Part shown: one piece after another, positions 46,922-56,520 of the stretch
How the letters are laid out: every line of letters begins with the position of its first letter
Numbering within the stretch: position 1 is the stretch's first letter
Source: Ulva prolifera
Taxonomy: Eukaryota; Chlorophyta; Ulvophyceae; Ulvales; Ulvaceae
Direction: 5' to 3'
DNA: 64,000 nt
Assembly: GCA_023078555.1 (NCBI GenBank)
Contig: CM041197.1
Span: 4,361,810 to 4,425,809, forward strand
The notes under the pieces: model-generated
Told to the model about the DNA's origin: nothing
Databases searched by the model: none
What the model saw: only the letters and a program-made list of their open reading frames with translations
Program-made: the position numbers and the translations under genes

Positions 46922-46953
46922 TCCCTGCCCACCAGCATCCCTGCCCACCAGCA
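46922..46953 (+). repeat. 16-bp tandem repeat at satellite edge
   Basis: CCCTGCCCACCAGCAT occurs twice in tandem between the tRNA-like sequence and the first satellite monomer. Confidence 0.7.
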
Positions 46954-47435
46954 TCCCAGCACTGCTTGCCACTTGTAACTGCACATGCCCCTCTGCCGTG
47001 TATGTGTGTGTGATGCCACATGGGGCTGACACTCACAACTGCTGTTGAGTTGTTGGTTGTGTGCAGCAGCTGTGAAGCATTCCAGCACTGCTTGCCACTT
47101 GTAGCTGCACATGCCCCTCTGCTGTGTATGTATGTGTGATGCCACATGGGGCTGGCTGACACTCACAACTGCTGCTGATTGTTTGGTTGTGTGCAGCAGC
47201 TTTGAAGCATTCCAGCACTGCTTGCCACTTGTAGCTGCACATGCCCCTCTGCTGTGTATGTGTGTGTGATGCCACATGGGGCTGACACTCACAACTGCTG
47301 TTGAGTTGTTGGTTGTGTGCAGCAGCTGTGAAGCATTCCAGCACTGCTTGCCACTTGTAGCTGCACATGCCCCTCTGCTGTGTATGTATGTGTGATGCCA
47401 CATGGGGCTGACACATGGGGCTGCCACATGGGGCT
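46950..47435 (+). repeat. 127-bp satellite, array A (about 3.5 monomers)
   Basis: Monomers contain AGCATTCCAGCACTGCTTGC, GTAGCTGCACATGCCCCTCT and GATGCCACATGGGGCTGACA. Some carry an extra GCT. The array ends with a local repeat of ACATGGGGCT at about 47.40-47.435 kb, where the LINE begins. Confidence 0.93.
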
Positions 47436-47851
47436 TTTTTTGTCTGTCGAGTGACCTTCTTTGTTTGTTCTGAATGCGTGGCTCGCTCTGCTCGCCGCGC
47501 GTTGCGGTTCCGCCTCCGGCAGGCCCCAGAACGATAACTTAGAAATTATTTTTTGTAAAACACAGCCGCAGTAGGTCGAAGCGGCTTTAGCGCCGGGTCC
47601 TGCGCCTAGTGCAGCCACCGTGCTTCCGCTCTGCGCAGCCAAGTGCTGATCCGCCCTCCGGCCCAGCCTCCTACTCTGGAGCCTGCGACAGTGTATAATA
47701 AATGATTTGACGTCTTATTTTGTCCTCGACAGCGGGGTCACGAACTCGTTCTTGGCCCATACTTTCTGTGGGTGCGGATGCACCAGGCGAACTGATCGTT
47801 TGCCGCCCTGCCCAAACGACGTCGACGTGCCTCAACGGAGCTTAGGCAGGA

Positions 47852-50800
47852 ATGCCGAGTGTTCGACAGGTTCAGCGGAGGCGAAGGAAGGAACCGGAAG
47901 AGGAGCTACCATGTCCTGTGTGCGAGGAGCAGGTCAAGAAAGGGCGCCTGCCCGATCACTGACGTAGACAGCATCCAGGCCATGTGTACTCGACGGATCA
48001 GCTGGCCCTGCACAGCTGGCAGCCGTGCCCATTCTGCAGACTCCCGTTCTCGACCATCAGTGGGGGCCTAATGAAGCACGCAGCGAACTGCCCGCACGAT
48101 CGGCAGCCGCAACTGCAGCAGCGCGGCAGGAGCAGGGATCAGCTGCTTCCCCAGCAAGGACCGTCTGCACCAAGCTCCTCACCAGCTGCGATCGCTGCGC
48201 AGCACGCGCGGGAGGACCGCTGCCGCCACGAGCCGCCGCAAGCGGACGACGCCTTGGTGCACCGAGCGTCGCGCTGCGACCAGGACGCGCGGGACCCCGA
48301 CCCGCTGCTCCCTGGGGCTACGAGCGGCAGCGGAGGCTCCACTGGGCCGCTGGAACAGCCGGCTGCCCGCTCCGACATGGTCCTGGCATCGAAAGATGTG
48401 CACCAGTGGACCGCGGGCAGCCCGGCTGGCGGCCATATCCCCTCAGGTGACGTCCCGTCACCCACACTCCCCTCGGATGACGAAATGCATGAGGACGATA
48501 TGCCGGCGACGAGCTCCATGCCTGCTCCCCACCCCCACCAGACAACAACACTGCATGGGGTGGGAGGCACGCGAGGGGCGCCTGAGCCTACCCCTGAGGC
48601 GGCCGTCCCCCATGCATTGAGACATGCGATGAGCCGAGAGCAGCCGCTGCAGGCCGGTCCCTCAGACCCTGCGCTATCTGGGTCCATGCACGCAGGGACA
48701 GCCCCTATAGCGGCCCCCGCAACAGGCAGCCCCCGTGACGGGAGTCACTCGGCGCAGAGAGCGGCGCAGGCACGCCCGCCAGACCCCGGAGACATCGCCC
48801 CAGACGTCTCGCGCGCCGAGATCCACGGCGAGGCGGCGCGAGATTCGCACATGCGGGACATCGGAGAGCACAGTCGTGTCGGCCGCGACCCCCAGCCGTC
48901 CACGGCCCCCACACACCCATCAGCACCATCTCCGCAGTCCTCGGGCCCGGTTCCCCGCATCCACCAGACGGTCGCCTTCCATGGCAGGGAGGCCTGGGCA
49001 GGGGCTGTGGCTGACGCGGGTGCAGCGATCATCGATGCGACGGAACGAGAGCACCCTCCCAGCATCGTCAAGGCCGTGGGCCGCCTCATCGATCTGCCGG
49101 TCGAGGTCCTGGCAGATGACAGGGCCAGCGAAGGCCGCAGTCGCAGGATCATCGCGCGTGTGCGCGAGCTGAAAACACGCACGCGCCGGGCAATGACGCT
49201 GGGGGAGGCAGCGGGCCTGGACCCAGGCCGCACCCCCACACAAGTGGTTGAGGACGCTGCCATGGCGGACCGGATAGACAGCAGCTGCCGCCTCGGCAAC
49301 GTTGGCAAGGGCGCACGCAGCCTCGACGCCCTCAAGATGATGGAGATCAACGACGCTACCGTCCGTGAGCTCGAGGGGCTCCACCCACGCGCCCCCCCGC
49401 TGGCAGGCCGCCCCCAGCAGCCCTCCGTCGAGGGGACTGCACCAGCCCAGATCGGCGCCGAACAGTTCGAGGCCATCCTGCACTCCCTGAAGAGGGGCAC
49501 CGCAGCAGGCCCCAGCGGATGGACGTACGAGCACATCCGCATTGCAGGCCTGTACGATGAACGCACTGGCGAGATCTTGCGGAAGTGCATCAATCTCATG
49601 CTGGCGGGAAGGCTGCCACACCTGGAGCACCTCCTGGCATCCCGCCTTGTCGCCCTCGAGAAGCCAGCAGGAGGGGCGAGGCCCATCGCGATCGGTGAAG
49701 CGTTTGTGCGCCTGGCAAGTATCTGTGCACTGGCGTGCGTGCCGGACGTCGGTGCCCTCCTCGCCCCGCTGCAGATCGGTGTGGGCATCCAAGGGGGAGC
49801 CGAGATCCCGGGCCATGCCCTGAGGCCGGATTTTGCGAAGCCAGACACCGTCACGGTGTCCACGGATCTGCAGAATGCCTTCAATGTGATGTCCCGGGAG
49901 GCAATGGAGGAGCAGCTCGCCGCATCGCTCCCGGAGCTTCTCCCATACTTCCGAACGGTGTATGGGCAGAGCAGCGCCCTCCTCGCCCGCCGCCCGGATG
50001 GCTCCTGCGTGGAGCTGCGCAGCGAGACGGGCGTGCGGCAGGGCGACCCCCCCTGGGGCCGCTCTTGTTCGCGCTCGCCTACCTCCCCACCTTGAAAGAG
50101 GCGCAGCGGCTCGCCCCCAACGCCCTTGTCGCATCCTGCCATGATGATACGTATGTGCAGGGCGATGCAGACAGTGTGGTGGCTGCTGCGAACGCGATCC
50201 TCACGCGCCATCCATGCAACCGCGCGAAAACCGTCGTGTACTGCACCGATCCGGAGAAAGCGCGCCATGTGGCAGCGCAGTTGCAGGCTACGGTCGCCGA
50301 GGACGGGATTGTGGTCTGCGGCACGCCGCTCGGCACCGACGCCTTCATTGAAGCCCACGTGAAGCAGCGCTGCCAGCACAAAACGGCGCTCATCGACAAG
50401 CTGATCGGGCTGCCCCTGCCGGCGCAGTCGAAGTGGGCGGTCCTGTACTACTGCCTCCAGCACAGGGAGGCACACCTCCTCCGCAACACGAGCTGGGGTG
50501 CGCTCCGGGACTATCTGCCGACCGTCGAGGACGCCACGCTTCGTGCCCTGTGCAACATCATGGATGTGGCTGACCTGACCAAGGCTCAGGCCGAGCAGGC
50601 CCTCCTGCCTCACCGCCATGGCGGCATGGGGCTCCGGCACTACACCGCGGATGTGGCAGATGCGGCACGCCTTTCATCAGCTGCGCTGGCGCAGTGTGCG
50701 CTGGTCGACGGTGTTGAGCGTGGCCGGCCGTTCCGCGGCAGCGCAGCCGTGGAGCTGCAGGGTGTCCTTGACCGGCTACGCGCGACGTGGGGTCACGCGA

Positions 50801-52239
50801 TCGCCGACCTCGGCGCCGGCCCTGCTGACGCCGCAGCATGGGCGCTGGACACCACAGCGAAGCTGCGCCTGACGCAGCTGCAGCGGGCGATATCGCGCGC
50901 TGAGGCTGACGGGCGCAAGGCCGCCATGTTTGCTGCGCTCTTCATGGCCGGCAGCGGCCGGACGTCCCAGTTCACTGAAGACGGCCAGGCGGCGGCAGCC
51001 AGATTACGCAGCTGCATGGGGGCCATGGCATCGGCTTGGCTCACGGCGCTCCCGGGTCCAGTGACGGGCCTGTCCGACCTGGAGTTTGGCGTGTACGCGC
51101 GGCTCCGGCTCGGGGAAGTCCTCCTGCCCCGTCTCAGCGGCGACGATGACACATCCTCTGAATGCCCCTGTGGCCGCAGTGATGCGTCTGGTACGCACTC
51201 GCTGATCTGCAAGTCGCTGTGGGGTACCGTCGTGGCCCGCCACAATCTCGTCATGGAGACATGGCGCCGCATCATGGCACGCGGCGGAATCGCATCAGCG
51301 GTCGAGCCTCACATGAGCAGGCTCCCCCGCGGCCTCGGCCCCGGCATTGGGCTCGCCCGCAACGTCCCGGACAGCACGGACGCAGCTTCCCCGTCACTCA
51401 CCACCAAATCCTCACCCAACCAGGCCTCGGTCGCGCCCGCTCCTCCTCATGGCGCCCAGGCCCTGTCCCCCACCATCCCGCAGCCTGCTCCAGCATGCCC
51501 CGACAGCGCGACGCCGTCCCCCACGGCCGACCACCTCGCAACCTCCCCCGCCCCCGCCGCGGTCGCGCCCGCTCTCTCCCATGGCGCCCAGGCACCCTCT
51601 TCCCTCACGTACGCGGCTGTCCTTGCGTCCTCCTGTGCTGCCACGACGGCGACCGGTGCCGAAGCCCCCGCTGGTGCGGCCGCCCCCCACACCGCGCAGG
51701 CAGTGCCGCAAGCACCGCAGCAGTCGGTCCAAGCACCAGCTGCCCCGTCGCAGGCAGTGCCCCGGTCCCGCAGACCCGCACAGCGGGGCGACATCCTCGC
51801 GTTCTTCCCGGGCGCGCCGGTCATCGGCGACGTGTGCGTCACCCACCCGCTGGCTTCCTCGAACGTCAGCGCCGCGGCGCTCCGCGACGGTGCCTCGGCA
51901 GAGGCCGCCGACCGGCGCAAACGCGAAAAGTACGGCCGGGCCGGCGCGGGCGCGTTCACGCTGGTCCCGCTGACGCATGAGACGTACGGCCGTGTTGGCC
52001 CGGCCGCCTTTGCATTCCTCAACAGGCTTGCTGATGTGGCTGCAGGGTCTGGCGCGGCCTCTCGGCGGCGTTTCCTGGAGAACGCAATGCGCGATCTCTC
52101 GACGACGCTCTGTCGTGCAGTGGCGCGCCAGGTGCGCGCCGCAGCTCCGCTGATGGCACGTCACGCGGGCAAGGCAGTTTTGGCGGGACTCACAGTCCCG
52201 TCTGATGACCTCTCGCCGCTTACAGGCCATCCGGCCTGA
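47852..52239 (+). pseudogene. LINE ORF: zinc fingers, RT, endonuclease
   Basis: The frame opens with MPSVRQVQRRRRKEP at 47852. A first finger (CPVC ... H-x4-H) contains an in-frame UGA at 47960-47962. A second is CPFC-x13-HAANC near 48.02-48.09 kb. The RT follows: GTAAGPSGWTYEHIR, LVALEKPAGGARPIAIGEAF, STDLQNAFN, TGVRQGDP, then LGPLLFALAYLP in the -1 frame after a C7 run at 50047-50053, and the catalytic HDD (ASCHDDTYVQG). A finger CPCGRSDASGTHSLIC near 51.16-51.21 kb and RHNLVMETWRRIM start the endonuclease. A Pro/Ala-rich insert (51.36-51.77 kb) precedes QRGDILAFFPG and IGDVCVTHPL. The C-terminus is KREKYGRAGAGAF and GRVGPAAFAFLNRLAD, ending at 52239. The UGA and the frame change suggest decay. 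Read-through or -1 slippage on C7 is possible but unproven. Confidence 0.85.
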
Positions 52240-52822
52240 GCGGTGGGGTGCCCCTTGGGCGCCCCGTCCGCTTGACGCCACCGACCTGTGGCCTCTGACT
52301 CCAGCTGGGCCGGGTCCGATGGGTGTGCGGGATGCCTTCGTTGGCATGTGCGGGGACTGCGGAACGGCTTGGGCGATGCAGTGTCCTAGGTGCGGTGCGG
52401 CGTGGGCCGGCGGGGCTGCGCGGCGGTGTGCCGGGCTGGCGTGGTATGCTGTGGCTTGGTGGGGTGGGGGTGGGTCTTGGGGCCAGGGCGGCCCCCGGCA
52501 ATCGGGCGGCCATGATGGGCGGCCTCAGGCAGCAGTGTGTTGGGTTTGGCCCTGTCGTACGGCGGCGGGCGTTGTGGTGCTGGTGGTTGTGATGTTGTGT
52601 GTCGGCCGTGGGGTTTGTGCGTGCGCGTGTGTGGGTTTGGGTTTGTGGGTATGTGGGTCTGTGCGTGTGTGTGCTGGTGTGTGGGTGTGTGCTTGGCGGT
52701 CTGCGGATCTGTGTCGCTTGCTGCGCCGGTGATGGGTGACATGTTCGTGGGTGTCTTGGTGTTTGCTTCGTCTGCTTGCTCCTTTCGCGGTGCTGCCCGG
52801 CTTGCTGCCTTTGTCCTTGTAA
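52240..52822 (+). other. LINE 3' untranslated region
   Basis: G- and GT-rich (repeated GTGTGGG and GTTTGTGGG words at 52.60-52.70 kb), then a fixed tail with GCTTGGCGGTCTGCGGATCT, TTTGCTTCGTCTGCTTGCTC and TTTGTCCTTGTAA. This tail is what recurs in the short copies at 9082, 12134, 27155 and 53699, so it probably carries the reverse transcriptase recognition structure. Confidence 0.75.
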
Positions 52823-53698
52823 CACTCACAACTGCTGTTGGGTTGTTGGTTGTGTGCAGCAGCTGTGAAGCATTCCAGCACTGCTTGCCACTTGTAGCTG
52901 CACATGCCCCTCTGCTGTGTATGTGTGTGTGATGCCACATGGGGCTGACACTCACAACTGCTGTTGAGTTGTTGGTTGTGTGCAGCAGCTGTGAAGCATT
53001 CCAGCACTGCTTGCCACTTGTAGCTGCACATGCCCCTCTGCTGTGTATGTGTGTGTGATGCCACATGGGGCTGACACTCACAACTGCTGTTGAGTTGATG
53101 GTTGTGTGCAGCAGCTGTGAAGCATTCTAGCACTGCTTGCCACTTGTAGCTGCACATGCCCCTCTGCTGTGTATGTGTGTGTGATGCCACATGGGGCTGA
53201 CACTCACAACTGCTGTTGAGTTGTTGGTTGTGTGCAGCAGCTTTGAAGCATTCCAGCACTGCTTGCCACTTGTAGCTGCACATGCCCCTCTGCTGTGTAT
53301 GTGTGTGTGATGCCACATGGGGCTGACACTCACAACTGCTGTTGAGTTGTTGGTTGTGTGCAGCAGCTGTGAAGCATTCCAGCACTGCTTGCCACTTGTA
53401 GCTGCACATGCCCCTCTGCTGTGTATGTGTGTGTGATGCCACATGGGGCTGGCTGACACTCACAACTTCTGTTGGGTTGTTGGTTGTGTGCAGCAGCTGT
53501 GAAGCATTCCAGCACTGCTTGCCACTTGTAGCTGCACATGCCCCTCTGCTGTGTATGTGTGTGTGATGCCACATGGGGCTGACACTCACAACTGCTGTTG
53601 AGTTGGTTGTGTGCAGCAGCTGTGAAGCATTCCAGCACTGCTTGCCACTTGTAGCTGCACATGCCCCTCTGCTGTGTATGTGTGTGTGATGCCACATG
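52823..53698 (+). repeat. 127-bp satellite, array B (about 7 monomers)
   Basis: Monomers of about 127 bp with variants of 123 bp (GAGTTGGTTG form) and 131 bp (extra GCTG). They are nearly identical to each other. The array is cut on the left by the LINE end and on the right by a truncated LINE copy. All three minus-strand frames of a monomer are free of stops, so long repetitive open frames appear there. They are not genes. Confidence 0.95.
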
Positions 53699-53930
53699 GC
53701 TGTTGTGTGTCGGCTGTGGGGTTTGTGCGTGCGCGTGTGTAGGTTTGGGTTTGTGGGTGTGTGGGTCTGTGCGTGTGTGCGCTGGTGTGTGGGTGTGTGC
53801 TTGGCGGTCTGCGGATCTGTGTCGCTTGTTGCGCCGGTGATGGGTGAGATGTTCGTGGGTGTCTTGGTGTTTGCTTCGTCTGCTTGCTCCTTTCGCGGTG
53901 CTGCCCGGCTTGCTGCCTTTGTCCTTGTAA
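53699..53930 (+). mobile_element. 5'-truncated LINE copy (232 bp)
   Basis: Collinear with the LINE tail from about 52.59 kb to its end, with few differences. CACATG occurs on both sides (53693-53698 and 53931-53936), a possible 6-bp target duplication, though the right flank continues like a different part of the satellite monomer. It looks younger than the 12.1-kb copy because it matches the full element more closely. Confidence 0.85.
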
Positions 53931-54158
53931 CACATGCCCCTCTGTGGCAGCACAGACTTCTCTGGGCTGTGGGAATGAGTCATGCTAATGTTGTAGTCAA
54001 ATGTGAGGTGCAGCAGTGGCTGCCTCATTGGCCGATTGTCCTCTATTAGTGTTGCATGCACACGTGAGACGGACAGTCAAGACTCAGGAAAACGAGTCAA
54101 CACACACGCATGCAGGCAGATGCCTGGCATGATGCGTGACACGACGCGTACGCAGTCG
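53931..54158. other. Spacer between LINE copy and LTR fossil
   Basis: No gene recognised. The first bases (CACATGCCCCTCTG) resemble the satellite; the rest does not. Confidence 0.4.
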
Positions 54159-54621
54159 TGTGAGAGCACCACACATCCTATGGTATAGTATGATGTGATG
54201 GTGTGGATGATTTGGTAGATCTGAGCTCCACAGAGCCACAGTGTTGTGCTCTGTGCACCATGGTGTGTGCGTGGAAATGGTATATATGCAGCCGTGCACT
54301 CTGTAGCAGACATCTTGTCTGAACAGAGAATGCACAGGTATGCACATCCAGCTACGGTAGTTTGGACTGCATGTTGTGTTCGTGTGCTGAGTGTCATTTG
54401 TGAGAACTGTGGGTAGCATAGAGTTCATAGAACAGATGCTGCAGGTGCTGTGTATGTATTGAGCAAAGGCCAATACAACAAGTGACAGATCACCTGTTTA
54501 TTCCCACAGGTGAGACAACTTAGCACATGTAATCTTGTCTGAACAGAGAATGCACAGGTGCTGTGTATGTATTGAGCAAAGGCCAATACAACAAGTGACA
54601 GATCACCTGTTTATTCCCACA
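54159..54621 (+). mobile_element. LTR-element fossil, one full and one partial LTR
   Basis: A probable 350-bp LTR (54159-54508, TGTGAG ... CCCACA) is followed by 22 bp of other sequence and then a second copy of its last about 90 bp (54532-54621), with the same words CTTGTCTGAACAGAGAATGC and GTATGTATTGAGCAAAGGCC. The element has lost all coding sequence and looks like a deletion remnant. The family is unknown and I saw no target duplication. It lies inside the satellite array, which resumes at 54622. Confidence 0.45.
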
Positions 54622-56261
54622 CCCTCTGCTGTGTATGTGTGTGTGATGCCACATGGGGCTGACACTCACAACTGCTGTTGAGTTGTTGGTTGTGTGCAGC
54701 AGCTGTGAAGCATTCCAGCACTGCTTGCCACTTGTAGCTGCACATGCCCCTCTGCTGTGTATGTGTGTGTGATGCCACATGGGGCTGGCTGACACTCACA
54801 ACTGCTGTTGGGTTGTTGGTTGTGTGCAGCAGCTGTGAAGCATTCCAGCACTGCTTGCCACTTGTAGCTGCACATGCCCCTCTGCTGTGTATGTGTGTGT
54901 GATGCCACATGGGGCTGACACTCACAACTGCTGTTGAGTTGGTTGTGTGCAGCAGCTTTGAAGCATTCCAGCACTGCTTGCCACTTGTAGCTGCACATGC
55001 CCCTCTGCTGTGTATGTGTGTGTGATGCCACATGGGGCTGGCTGACACTCACAACTGCTGTTGGGTTGTTGGTTGTGTGCAGCAGCTGTGAAGCATTCCA
55101 GCACTGCTTGCCACTTGTAGCTGCACATGCCCCTCTGCTGTGTATGTGTGTGTGATGCCACATGGGGCTGACACTCACAACTGCTGTTGAGTTGGTTGTG
55201 TGCAGCAGCTTTGAAGCATTCCAGCACTGCTTGCCACTTGTAGCTGCACATGCCCCTCTGCTGTGTATGTGTGTGTGATGCCACATGGGGCTGGCTGACA
55301 CTCACAGCTGCTGTTGGGTTGTTGGTTGTGTGCAGCAGCTGTGAAGCATTCCAGCACTGCTTGCCACTTGTAGCTGCACATGCCCCTCTGCTGTGTATGT
55401 GTGTGTGATGCCACATGGGGCTGGCTGACACTCACAACTGCTGTTGGGTTGTTGGTTGTGTGCAGCAGCTGTGAAGCATTCCAGCACTGCTTGCCACTTG
55501 TAGCTGCACATGCCCCTCTGCTGTGTATGTGTGTGTGATGCCACATGGGGCTGACACTCACAACTGCTGTTGAGTTGGTTGTGTGCAGCAGCTGTGAAGC
55601 ATTCCAGCACTGCTTGCCACTTGTAACTGCACATGCCCCTCTGCCGTGTATGTGTGTGTGATGCCACATGGGGCTGACACTCACAACTGCTGTTGAGTTG
55701 TTGGTTGTGTGCAGCAGCTGTGAAGCATTCCAGCACTGCTTGCCACTTGTAGCTGCACATGCCCCTCTGCTGTGTATGTATGTGTGATGCCACATGGGGC
55801 TGGCTGACACTCACAACTGCTGCTGATTGTTTGGTTGTGTGCAGCAGCTTTGAAGCATTCCAGCACTGCTTGCCAGTTGTAGCTGCACATGCCCCTCTGC
55901 TGTGTATGTGTGTGTGATGCCACATGGGGCTGACACTCACAACTGCTGTTGGGTTGTTGGTTGTGTGCAGCAGCTGTGAAGCATTCCAGCACTGCTTGCC
56001 ACTTGTAGCTGCACATGCCCCTCTGCTGTGTATGTGTGTGTGATGCCACATGGGGCTGACACTCACAACTGCTGTTGAGTTGTTGGTTGTGTGCAGCAGC
56101 TGTGAAGCATTCCAGCACTGCTTGCCACTTGTAGCTGCACATGCCCCTCTGCTGTGTATGTGTGTGTGATGCCACATGGGGCTGACACTCACAACTGCTG
56201 TTGAGTTGTTGGTTGTGTGCAGCAGCTGTGAAGCATTCCAGCACTGCTTGCCACTTGTAGC
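54622..56261 (+). repeat. 127-bp satellite, array C (about 13 monomers)
   Basis: The same monomer as arrays A and B, with blocks of two-monomer higher order (alternating 131- and 123-bp forms near 54.7-55.6 kb). It is interrupted at 56262 by the Copia element, which split one monomer after CACTTGTAGC. Confidence 0.95.
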
Positions 56262-56520
56262 TGTCGTGAGAAGTTGTTGTGTAGTCCAGTGCACTGTGTG
56301 CATGGCATGCATGTGCATGCATAGGCCTGATTAGGTCTGTGCAGAGGGTCATGGCAGTTGGGTATTTGATTGCATATAGGTAGACTGTAGCAGGTGAACA
56401 CTATCGTGTTCACTGAGCTCCCGCTGTCATGACAGGTGTGATATCCATTACCATCGTGATATCCTGACTGGTCACTCCCCACACTGTAATCGTGTTCACT
56501 GAGCTCCCGCTGTCATGACA
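56262..56520 (+). repeat. Copia 5' LTR
   Basis: Begins TGTCGTGAGAAG and ends GTCATGACA. Internally it repeats TCGTGTTCACTGAGCTCCCG twice. It is almost identical to 60995-61253. Confidence 0.95.

Larger units (their letters stand above)
47436..52822 (+). mobile_element. R2-like LINE with restriction-like endonuclease
   Basis: A 5.4-kb non-LTR retrotransposon lying between satellite arrays. It has a 5' region of about 416 bp starting with T7, one long coding region, and a GT-rich 3' region (52240-52822) ending TTTGTCCTTGTAA with no poly-A. The 3' junction joins CACTCACAACTG of the satellite monomer. The left junction falls after CATGGGGCT of the same monomer region. The zinc-finger N-terminus, reverse transcriptase and C-terminal PD-(D/E)XK-like endonuclease, with no apurinic endonuclease domain, place it among early-branching LINEs such as R2, NeSL and CRE. 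At least four shorter copies of its 3' end lie in the window. Confidence 0.88.

Noticed and set aside
48745-50640. 631-codon minus-strand frame within the LINE
   Set aside because: It lies antisense to the clear reverse transcriptase and shows no motif.
52525-56352. Long minus-strand open frames (up to 390 codons) made of 42-residue repeats
   Set aside because: They follow the 127-bp satellite, switch between three equally open frames, and have no independent start or codon bias.
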